Of a stretch of 12,721 nucleotides of DNA, positions 7,722 through 12,721 are shown piece by piece. This DNA is from Epulopiscium sp. Nele67-Bin004. GTDB taxonomy: Bacteria > Bacillota_A > Clostridia > Lachnospirales > Cellulosilyticaceae. The position numbers and the translations under genes are program-made. Location of the stretch: NCBI GenBank assembly GCA_002007315.1, contig LNZQ01000017.1:1-12721 (forward strand), in the 5' to 3' direction. The notes below the pieces were generated by a model. That model was not told the origin of the DNA. It did not search any database and saw only the letters and a list, made by a program, of their open reading frames with translations. Position 1 is the first letter of the stretch. Each line of letters starts with the position of its first letter.

Positions 7722-8375
7722 ATGATATATTTAGCACCGTCAGTATTATCGGCCGATTTTGCAAATTTGGGACAGGATATAAAAAAAGTTGAGCAAACAG
7801 GTTTTTTACATGTAGATGTTATGGACGGACATTTTGTGCCAAACATATCACTAGGATTTCCTGTAATTAAGGCGATACGAGATAACTATTCAGGTATTAT
7901 GGACGTTCATCTAATGATAAGCAATCCAGATGACTATATAAAAGAGTTTAAAGCAGTGGGAGCAGATATTTTAACGGTTCATGCTGAGGCAACAAAGCAT
8001 CTACACCGAACGGTGCAAAGTATTAAGTCTATGGATATGAAAGCAGGAGTGGCGATAAATCCAGCAACACCTGTTAGCAGTTTAGAAGATATAGTTGAAG
8101 ACGTTGACTTAGTTCTTGTGATGTCTGTAAACCCTGGGTTTGGTGGACAAAAGTTTATCCCAACTGCTATAAAGAAAGTGCAACAAGTTAAGCAACTGGC
8201 AGTAGGTAGAGATATTATGATACAAGTTGACGGCGGGATTGATGTTAACAATGTTGCAAGTGTGCTTGACGCAGGGGCAAACGTTATAGTTGCAGGTTCA
8301 GCCGTGTTTGATGCACCTGATATAACAAAACGTATTGCAGAATTTAATGAAGTGTTTGCGAGGTATGAACAATGA
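7722..8375 (+). CDS. rpe: Ribulose-phosphate 3-epimerase
   Basis: Rpe interconverts ribulose 5-phosphate and xylulose 5-phosphate in the non-oxidative pentose phosphate pathway. The 217 residues form a complete TIM barrel of the usual length. Visible motifs are APSVLSADF (5-13), HVDVMDGHFVPN with H30 and D32, DVHLMI with H63, VHAEA (86-90), VMSVNPGFGGQ (133-143, phosphate loop), VDGGI with D170 and VAGSAVF (190-196). H30, D32, H63 and D170 correspond to the metal ligands, and D32 and D170 are the acid/base pair. AAGGAG at 7708-7713 sits eight bases before the ATG. The stop overlaps the thiN start (ATGA). The rsgA-rpe-thiN order is standard in Firmicutes. Confidence 0.97.
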   Translation: MIYLAPSVLSADFANLGQDIKKVEQTGFLHVDVMDGHFVPNISLGFPVIKAIRDNYSGIMDVHLMISNPDDYIKEFKAVGADILTVHAEATKHLHRTVQSIKSMDMKAGVAINPATPVSSLEDIVEDVDLVLVMSVNPGFGGQKFIPTAIKKVQQVKQLAVGRDIMIQVDGGIDVNNVASVLDAGANVIVAGSAVFDAPDITKRIAEFNEVFARYEQ

Positions 8376-9004
8376 GAGTTGCAATATTAGTAAACGGTTC
8401 GTATGGTGATTATAGTTTTTGTGATGATATAGGGCAAGCAGATTTTGTTATATGTGCAGACAATGGGCTTACACATGCAAAAAAACTTGGGGTAATGCCA
8501 AATTTTATTATTGGGGATTTTGATAGCATAAAAGACAATATATTAGATAAATATGAGCAAATGGGTATTGATATAAAAAAGCTAAATCCTATTAAAGATG
8601 AAACAGATACAGAATGTGCAATAACACATGCAATTGAAATTGGGGCAACACACATAGTTGTATATGGCGGTGTGGGCACAAGATTTGACCATTCACTTGC
8701 AAATGTACATTTGTTGTCGATGGCACTGGATAAAGGTGTTGTTGCTGAACTTAGAAATGAGTATAACACAATTAGTATGATAAATAATAGCATAACACTT
8801 GGGGGGCAAAAAGACGATATAGTAAGTCTTTTGCCCTTTAGTTTTAGAGTTGATGGAGTGTGCACAAAAGGGCTTTTTTATGCTCTTGAAGATGGAGTAT
8901 TTGAACTTGGAAAGCCTTATGGTGTAAGTAATTGTATGACAGAAAATGTAGCTACAATAACGATTAAAAGTGGAAAATTAATAGTTATAAAATCTAGAGA
9001 TTAG
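8372..9004 (+). CDS. thiN: Thiamine pyrophosphokinase
   Basis: ThiN transfers pyrophosphate from ATP to thiamine to give thiamine diphosphate (TPP), the last step of thiamine salvage. The 210 residues contain the family signatures: ICADNG (27-32), IIGDFDSI (46-53), KDETDTECA (75-83), GGVGTRFDHSLAN (99-111) and the C-terminal beta domain with YGVSNCMTENVATI (about 173-186). The acidic residues of GDFDS and DETDTE are the expected ATP/Mg site. The ATG overlaps the rpe stop by 4 bases. Its product TPP is the ligand of the riboswitch at about 10570-10667, and the genes behind that riboswitch appear to import thiamine or a precursor. ThiN therefore links the two transcription units functionally. 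Confidence 0.95.
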   Translation: MRVAILVNGSYGDYSFCDDIGQADFVICADNGLTHAKKLGVMPNFIIGDFDSIKDNILDKYEQMGIDIKKLNPIKDETDTECAITHAIEIGATHIVVYGGVGTRFDHSLANVHLLSMALDKGVVAELRNEYNTISMINNSITLGGQKDDIVSLLPFSFRVDGVCTKGLFYALEDGVFELGKPYGVSNCMTENVATITIKSGKLIVIKSRD

Positions 9005-9017
9005 GAAGTGTGAAAAT

Positions 9018-9725
9018 ATGAGAAAATTTGCGATATTATTAGGATTAAATTTATTGTTGGTGGCCTGTTCAAGTAACAATGAGCCAGAAATAACGTCAGA
9101 ATATCACCAATCAGTTAACAATCAAACTATGGATACGGTTGAAGAACCAACGGCAGTTGAACCGCCAAAAAAAGAAGTGACAACAGAAGAAGTTACAAGA
9201 TTTGTGCAAGCAAATCTACACAGCGATTATTTGGGACAACATGGTGAACTGGAATATTTTACGGCTGAAACAACTGATAGACTTGAGGATAGATATTTGC
9301 AATGTGTAGGATACGATGTAAATACGTTTATAAATTATACGGGGCAAGTTGACGTTAGTATTGAGGATAGAGCTGAGTTATTAGACTTGTTTATAGAAAT
9401 AAATAGGCAAGCACAATTTGACGTGCAGTTAGCAACACAACTTGAAGATGCTTTGTTTGAAGTAGTTATTCAAGTTAAACCTCTTAATGTTATCGAACTT
9501 GTGACGCAACAACTTGAAGTCGAACAAGAGGATATTCAAGATGGTGACGATAATCAAGGTTGGACGCAAACAACGATAAATGCACTTAGAGAAAGCATAA
9601 ATAATATGAGTTATACTGATGAGGTTGAAGTGGTTGTTCAAGTATCGTATAATGAAGATACTGATAATTATAGTTTATCAGAGCAATATTATGAGATTTA
9701 TCGAAGTATTTTGAACTACAACTAG
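9018..9725 (+). CDS. Lipoprotein of unknown function (first of a tandem pair)
   Basis: I do not recognise a functional family with certainty. Residues 1-17 are a lipoprotein signal peptide (MRKFAILLG..., lipobox LVAC, Cys17), so the mature 219-residue protein should be lipid-anchored on the outer face of the membrane. Residues 18-53 are a Thr/Glu/Pro-rich linker. The folded part (about 54-235) opens with EEVTRFVQANLHSDYLGQH, carries YDVNTFINYTG and LFIEINRQA in the middle, and ends with EVVVQVSYNEDT and SEQYYEIYRSI. It has no visible catalytic motif and no further membrane helix. The start has AGGAAGTG at 9003-9010, 13 bases after thiN. The next gene is a clear paralogue. A DUF5105-like Firmicutes lipoprotein is possible but cannot be decided by eye. 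Confidence 0.88.
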   Translation: MRKFAILLGLNLLLVACSSNNEPEITSEYHQSVNNQTMDTVEEPTAVEPPKKEVTTEEVTRFVQANLHSDYLGQHGELEYFTAETTDRLEDRYLQCVGYDVNTFINYTGQVDVSIEDRAELLDLFIEINRQAQFDVQLATQLEDALFEVVIQVKPLNVIELVTQQLEVEQEDIQDGDDNQGWTQTTINALRESINNMSYTDEVEVVVQVSYNEDTDNYSLSEQYYEIYRSILNYN

Positions 9726-9734
9726 GGGGTAAAA

Positions 9735-10379
9735 ATGAAATTGAAAATGGCGGGATTGGTTATAGCTTGTATGACGTTATTTGTGGGGTGTAACAGTAGC
9801 CAAAGTGTTACTGCTGAGCAAATTACGGAGTTTGTACAAGCGAATATAGATAGCGATTATTTAAGAGAACACACAGCAATTCAAGAGTTAACAACACAAT
9901 CTATAGAACATATTGATGAGCTATATATGCAAGGTATACGTTATGATGTTGAGAAGTATATAAATTATACGGGAATTGGAAATATAACAGCTGAACAGGT
10001 TGATATTTTGTTAGAAACATTTGTGGAAATCAATAAAAAAGCTAAGTACACAATTGAACAGACGACAGAAATTTCAGATGATTTATTTAGGCTTGTGGTT
10101 GAAGTTGAGCCAATGAACATTATAAAAATTGTGACAGATGATAGAGATGCTAGATTTGCTGATTTTGGAATACAGACGGCAGGTATGAGTGATATAGAAT
10201 TTAATATGTTGTGGAATGAGCTTATGGTAGAAATATTAGTGGATAATGTTGATAAAATCGGATATTATGAACCTGTTGAAGTGATAATTGAGGTATTTTA
10301 TAATGAAGAAACAGGCTATTATGTTATATCAGATGAATATTATGATATTTATGATAATATTATCAAATACGACTTTTAG
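9735..10379 (+). CDS. Lipoprotein of unknown function (second of a tandem pair)
   Basis: This is a paralogue of the preceding gene. The signal peptide ends in the lipobox FVGC (Cys19), so it too should be anchored outside the membrane. There is almost no linker; the shared domain begins at about residue 27 with AEQITEFVQANIDSDYLREH. It then shows YDVEKYINYTG, FVEINKKAKY, LVVEVEPMNIIKIVT and, near the end, VEVIIEVFYNEETGYYVIS. Between the VT segment and the last motif it carries a longer insert than its neighbour. Both copies are very acidic and rich in Tyr near the C-terminus. AGGGGG at 9724-9729 precedes the ATG, nine bases after the stop of the first copy. Function is unknown; envelope location, perhaps as a binding or accessory protein, is an inference. 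Confidence 0.87.
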   Translation: MKLKMAGLVIACMTLFVGCNSSQSVTAEQITEFVQANIDSDYLREHTAIQELTTQSIEHIDELYMQGIRYDVEKYINYTGIGNITAEQVDILLETFVEINKKAKYTIEQTTEISDDLFRLVVEVEPMNIIKIVTDDRDARFADFGIQTAGMSDIEFNMLWNELMVEILVDNVDKIGYYEPVEVIIEVFYNEETGYYVISDEYYDIYDNIIKYDF

Positions 10380-10394
10380 AGGGGGTGAATTTTT

Positions 10395-10523
10395 ATGGCT
10401 GAAAAATATGAATGTCCATATTGTGAACAAAAAGAAGTAGAACAAATCAATGCTTGTGGAGCATCAAACTATTTTTGTGAAAATTGTAAAAAATTAATTC
10501 CTAAACATTTGATAAAAAAATAG
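10395..10523 (+). CDS. 42-residue zinc-ribbon protein
   Basis: This short frame encodes MAEKYECPYC... with two cysteine pairs: CPYC at residues 7-10 and CENC at 28-31. A further cysteine is at 21 (NACGASNYF). Two CxxC knuckles about 17 residues apart are the pattern of a treble-clef or zinc-ribbon site binding one zinc ion. The protein ends in a basic tail (KKLIPKHLIKK) that might touch nucleic acid or a partner. A strong ribosome binding site, AGGGGGTG at 10379-10386, lies eight bases before the ATG and overlaps the end of the preceding lipoprotein gene, so it is the last gene of the long operon. I recognise the fold type but no assigned function. The good start signal and conserved-looking knuckles make it a real gene. 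Confidence 0.8.
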   Translation: MAEKYECPYCEQKEVEQINACGASNYFCENCKKLIPKHLIKK

Positions 10524-10524
10524 A

Positions 10525-10553
10525 TTGTCAATATGACAAAATTGTGATAATAT
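10525..10553 (+). promoter_or_regulatory. Candidate sigma-A promoter of the thiamine uptake operon
   Basis: TTGTCA (10525-10530) can serve as the -35 box. The -10 is TAATAT (10548-10553, 17-base spacer) or the overlapping GATAAT (10546-10551) with an upstream TGT giving an extended -10. Transcription would begin near 10558-10562, just before the riboswitch. The -35 box is half of a perfect palindrome (see findings). The promoter begins one base after the stop of the preceding gene, with no terminator between them, so read-through from upstream is also possible. Confidence 0.55.
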
Positions 10554-10569
10554 AGACACAATCACATAT

Positions 10570-10667
10570 TTCTAGGGGAGCTAAATCTTTCTATTTGGCT
10601 GAGAATGTTTGCAAGTGGCAAGCTAGACCCTTGACCTGAACCAGATAATGCTGGCGTAGGAAAGACA
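10570..10667 (+). promoter_or_regulatory. TPP riboswitch (THI element) aptamer
   Basis: The conserved aptamer blocks are all present in order: GGGGAGC at 10575-10581, a stem AGCTAAAT/ATTTGGCT (10579-10586 with 10593-10600), the GGCTGAGA box at 10597-10604, GACCCTT at 10626-10632, ACCTGAACCAGATAATGC from 10634, the CCAG/CTGG stem (10641-10644 with 10651-10654) and GCGTAGGAAA at 10654-10663. The outer P1 helix forms between the TTTCTA side near 10569 and TAGGAAA. It binds thiamine diphosphate in nascent RNA. An intrinsic terminator about 55 bases downstream is the likely expression platform, so TPP should switch off the transporter genes that follow. Confidence 0.96.
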
Positions 10668-10719
10668 ATAAACTTAATTATAAATTATATTTATTATAAT
10701 TTAATTATAAAACCGTTTT

Positions 10720-10749
10720 ATACGCACGCCAACATGTGCGTATTTTTTT
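10720..10749 (+). terminator. Intrinsic terminator of the riboswitch
   Basis: ATACGCAC (10720-10727) pairs perfectly with GTGCGTAT (10736-10743) across an eight-base loop, followed by a run of seven T (10743-10749). It lies before the first gene of the operon, so it acts as a conditional terminator. The aptamer 3' segment GCGTAGGAAA can pair with TTTTATACGC (10716-10725), which overlaps the terminator's left arm. Between them lies an AT-rich hairpin (AAATTATA 10682-10689 with TATAATTT 10695-10702). Confidence 0.85.
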
Positions 10750-10788
10750 GTCTAAAAAAGTGATTAATACTATATAAGGAGCAAAAAA

Positions 10789-11094
10789 ATGGAAAGAATG
10801 AACGCAAGTTTAGCAATTCAAGTTTTGCCAGAAACGACAACCGAAGATGAACTTATTCGTATTGTTGACTGTGTAATTGATTACATCAAAGGGACAGGGC
10901 TACATACATTTGTAGGGCCTTTTGAAACGGTTGTTGAAGGTGACTTTGATATGATTATGGACATCGCCAAAGAGTGTCAAAAAATTTGTATCAGAGAAGG
11001 TTCGCCAAGTGTTATGACCTACATGAAAGTAAGTTTTAGCCCAAATCAGGGGGTTTTATCTATTGACCAAAAAGTCACCAAACACCATCAATAA
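10789..11094 (+). CDS. Thiamine-binding-family small protein (YqgV/MTH1187-like)
   Basis: The 101-residue protein resembles the thiamine-binding protein family (Pfam Thiamine_BP, formerly DUF77), which has a ferredoxin-like fold and acts as a cytosolic dimer or tetramer. Visible features are the opening NASLAIQVLPE, a central DYIKGTGLHTFVGPFETVVEGD (about residues 31-52) and an amphipathic helix around DMIMDIAKECQKICI. The conserved GPFETVVEGD stretch is the most diagnostic. AAGGAG at 10776-10781 sits seven bases before the ATG; a second ATG at 10798 is possible but has poorer spacing. It is the first gene behind the TPP riboswitch, which supports a thiamine-related job, probably binding thiamine or a pyrimidine precursor. 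The permease gene starts inside its 3' end. Confidence 0.82.
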   Translation: MERMNASLAIQVLPETTTEDELIRIVDCVIDYIKGTGLHTFVGPFETVVEGDFDMIMDIAKECQKICIREGSPSVMTYMKVSFSPNQGVLSIDQKVTKHHQ

Positions 11095-11845
11095 ATGGTA
11101 TTCGATATTTGTAATGGCAACACTTATAGCTATTTGGCAAATATCGTTTATGCTAGAACTTGTCCCAAGATTTATGTTGCCATCACCAGTGCAAGTGTTT
11201 TCAGCGTTTGTTAGTGAGTTTGATGTATTAATGGGACATCTAAAAATAACGTTAACAGAGGCAGTGTTAGGGCTTGGGTTAAGCGTAGTCGTAGCATTCT
11301 TTTTGGCTATTTTGATGGATATATCGTCAGTTGCATATCAAGCGTTGTATCCGATACTTATTGTATCTCAAACGATACCTGTTATTGCAATTGCTCCGTT
11401 ACTAGTACTGTGGCTTGGTTATGGACTAGCACCAAAAGTTACAGTTGTATTTTTAGTATGTTTTTTTCCAATAACAGTTGGGTTGTTAGACGGATTTAAA
11501 CGCAGTGACCCAGATGCAATAAAGCTTATGAAATCTATGGGCGCAAATACAAGACAAATTTTTTGGCACATAAAATTGCCATATGCTATGCCAAACTTGT
11601 TGGCGGGTATAAAAGTTTCGGTAAGTTACGCTGTTATAGGGGCAGTTGTTGCGGAATGGCTTGGAGGCAATCAAGGGCTTGGCGTATATATGACAAGGGT
11701 TAGAAGTTCGTATTCGTTTGATAAAATGTTTGCGGTAATATTTTTGGTTAGTATCGTAAGTTTAGTTTTGATGAGATGTGTTGCAATTTTGGAGGCGAAA
11801 CTTATGCCACACCAAAATCTTAAAAATGAGGGGGAGAAACGATGA
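11063..11845 (+). CDS. thiX: ABC transporter permease for thiamine or its pyrimidine precursor (ThiX-like)
   Basis: This is a binding-protein-dependent transport permease of the SsuC/TauC/ThiX type, with 260 residues and about six membrane helices (roughly 13-31, 64-85, 95-117, 123-145, 181-200 and 221-245). The cytoplasmic EAA loop that docks the ATPase is DAIKLMKSMGANTRQIFWHI (151-170) followed by KLPYAMPNLLAG. The start appears to be TTG at 11063, with AGGGGG at 11048-11053 nine bases upstream, so it overlaps the previous gene by 32 bases. The next plausible ATG (11114) falls inside the first membrane helix. The stop overlaps the binding-protein ATG (ATGA). The TPP riboswitch and neighbours indicate thiamine, HMP or formylaminopyrimidine as substrate; the exact ligand cannot be read from the sequence. 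Confidence 0.88.
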   Translation: MTKKSPNTINKWYSIFVMATLIAIWQISFMLELVPRFMLPSPVQVFSAFVSEFDVLMGHLKITLTEAVLGLGLSVVVAFFLAILMDISSVAYQALYPILIVSQTIPVIAIAPLLVLWLGYGLAPKVTVVFLVCFFPITVGLLDGFKRSDPDAIKLMKSMGANTRQIFWHIKLPYAMPNLLAGIKVSVSYAVIGAVVAEWLGGNQGLGVYMTRVRSSYSFDKMFAVIFLVSIVSLVLMRCVAILEAKLMPHQNLKNEGEKR

Positions 11846-12420
11846 AAAAAAGTTTATTGTTAGGACTAACAGCAATTATGCTAGTTGGCTGTAGCTCAGG
11901 AGATGGAGCAAGCGTGGCAACAGATGATGGATTAGAAAAAGTTCGAGTAATTTTGGACTGGACACCAAACACAAACCACACAGGGCTTTATGTTGCAAAA
12001 GAGTTAGGGCTATACGAGGAGCTAGGGCTTGATGTTGAAATTGTGCAACCGCCAGAAGGTGGAGCGTTAGCACTTGTTGGAGCAGGGCAAGCAGAGTTTG
12101 CAATATCGTTTCAAGAGGAGTTAGGACCAGCGATAACAGCACAAAACCCGTTGCCAGTTGTGGCTGTTGCAAGTATTATTGACCACAATGTGTCGGGTAT
12201 TATATCGCTTGAAGAAGCAGGGATTGACTCACCTGCAAAGCTTGAGGGCATGCGATATGCATCTTGGGACACACCATTTGAAATAAGTATTATTTCGGCG
12301 ATTATGGAACGTGATGGCGGAGATTTTTCAAATGTTGAAGTTATTCCAAACACAGTAACAGACGTTATATCAGCACTACAAACAGATGTTGATGCGATAT
12401 GGGTTATAAAACTGTTATAG
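11842..12420 (+). CDS. thiY: ThiY/NMT1-type ABC substrate-binding lipoprotein, 3' truncated
   Basis: The protein has a lipoprotein signal ending in LVGC (Cys17) and the NMT1/THI5-like periplasmic-binding fold: VRVILDWTPNTNHTGLYVAK (35-54), GLYEELGLDVEIV, PPEGGALALVGAGQAEFAIS (70-89), QEELGPAITAQ and PVVAVASII. This family binds thiamine precursors such as HMP or formylaminopyrimidine and hands them to the permease. The family is about 310-330 residues long, but here it stops at 192. The natural sequence ends at DVDAIWV (188). The expected aromatic continuation after IWV is replaced by IKLL and a stop, so the reading breaks near 12405. The distal lobe of the binding fold is missing and the product should not work. 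The usual partner, an ATPase, is not in the window. The break is an insertion or an assembly junction. Confidence 0.85.
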   Translation: MKKSLLLGLTAIMLVGCSSGDGASVATDDGLEKVRVILDWTPNTNHTGLYVAKELGLYEELGLDVEIVQPPEGGALALVGAGQAEFAISFQEELGPAITAQNPLPVVAVASIIDHNVSGIISLEEAGIDSPAKLEGMRYASWDTPFEISIISAIMERDGGDFSNVEVIPNTVTDVISALQTDVDAIWVIKLL

Positions 12421-12497
12421 CAAATCTATAAAAATGTGGGGAAATCTGCGTTTTATATAGATTTTTACAATAGAAAGCCCTGCGTATCATGTAAATG
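12406..12497. other. Short non-coding segment after the thiY break
   Basis: This segment does not continue the thiY protein in any frame. It contains a 9-bp perfect inverted repeat, AAATCTATA (12422-12430) with TATAGATTT (12456-12464), followed by a short T-run, so it resembles a weak intrinsic terminator or a transposon-end hairpin. No gene or known element end could be assigned. Confidence 0.4.
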
Positions 12498-12721
12498 GTG
12501 CGTACTCTACGTTAATTGCTTTTAACCCCTAAAGCCTTACAACCACAATAATGGAGAAATCACATTATGACGGTGCGAAAGCAGAAAAAATAGTAAGGAT
12601 AGCCTATGTTGAAATAAAATCTAATTAGGGTGTATGAGTGACACATGCATTACGTTAGGCACTAAGGGTATAAATAATGGGTGTTTAGCAGCCACTTTCC
12701 TAAGTCTTTTAGATATGGAAA
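12498..12721 (+). mobile_element. Possible 5' end of a group II intron (partial)
   Basis: GTGCG at 12498-12502 matches the GUGYG start of bacterial group II introns. What follows is non-coding but rich in small RNA-like helices: GCTTT/AAAGC (12518-12522 with 12531-12535), a CAATAATG/CATTATG hairpin with a loop near 12555-12565, a GTGCGAAAGC loop with a GCGAAAGC-type tetraloop, and an AAGGGTATAAATAATGGGTG stretch reminiscent of domain I around EBS2. The window ends before any maturase gene or domain V could appear, so this is a pattern-based call. Other structured non-coding RNA or an IS flank remain possible. Confidence 0.4.

Noticed and set aside
10676..10710. AT-rich palindrome as a separate terminator
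   Set aside because: It has no GC in the stem and no T-tract, and the real terminator lies just downstream; it is more likely part of the riboswitch expression platform.
12498..12530. A transposase start (short frame MVRTLRLIAFN)
   Set aside because: The frame stops after eleven codons and has no ribosome binding site.

Overview
The core of this window (about 839-12405) is AT-rich, low-GC Gram-positive DNA, most likely from a member of the Clostridia. The evidence is the gene order fmt-rsmB-rlmN-prpC-prkC-rsgA-rpe-thiN (the classic Firmicutes order), strong Shine-Dalgarno sites (AGGGGG, AAGGAG, GAGGTGG), ATGA stop/start overlaps, GTG and TTG starts, lipobox lipoproteins and a TPP riboswitch. 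Every gene lies on the + strand.

Layout. (1) 1 to about 838: no bacterial gene. The sequence is low-complexity and looks like animal or other eukaryotic non-coding DNA; it joins the bacterial part abruptly inside fmt. (2) 839-10523: one long, tightly packed transcription unit. It holds the C-terminal half of fmt, the rRNA methyltransferases rsmB and rlmN, the PP2C phosphatase/PASTA kinase pair prpC-prkC, the ribosome-assembly GTPase rsgA, ribulose-phosphate epimerase rpe, thiamine pyrophosphokinase thiN, two paralogous lipoproteins of unknown function, and a 42-residue zinc-ribbon protein. (3) 10524-10788: a promoter, a TPP riboswitch and an intrinsic terminator, with a visible candidate antiterminator pairing. 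(4) 10789-12405: a thiamine or thiamine-precursor uptake operon with a small thiamine-binding-family protein, an ABC permease and an ABC substrate-binding lipoprotein. (5) 12406-12721: the substrate-binding gene breaks off after about 188 codons into non-coding sequence. The last ~224 bases look like the 5' end of a group II intron (GTGCG start, several small hairpins), which is a tentative call.

How the genes work together. The first unit combines translation initiation (Fmt), ribosome modification and maturation (RsmB, RlmN, RsgA) and the envelope-sensing phosphorylation switch (PrpC/PrkC). In Bacillus subtilis, RsgA (CpgA) is a known PrkC/PrpC target. ThiN makes thiamine diphosphate, which the riboswitch a few genes downstream senses to shut off the uptake operon, so salvage and sensing of the vitamin sit side by side. 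No thiamine biosynthesis gene is visible, which fits a salvage lifestyle but is not proved by one window.

Both ends change character within a codon or so of a real gene. The left end is most simply an assembly or library chimera with host DNA. The right end could be a mobile-element insertion or another assembly breakpoint. The least explained items are the tandem lipoprotein pair, the tiny zinc-ribbon protein and the right-hand junction. I did not find a clearly new defence or mobile system.
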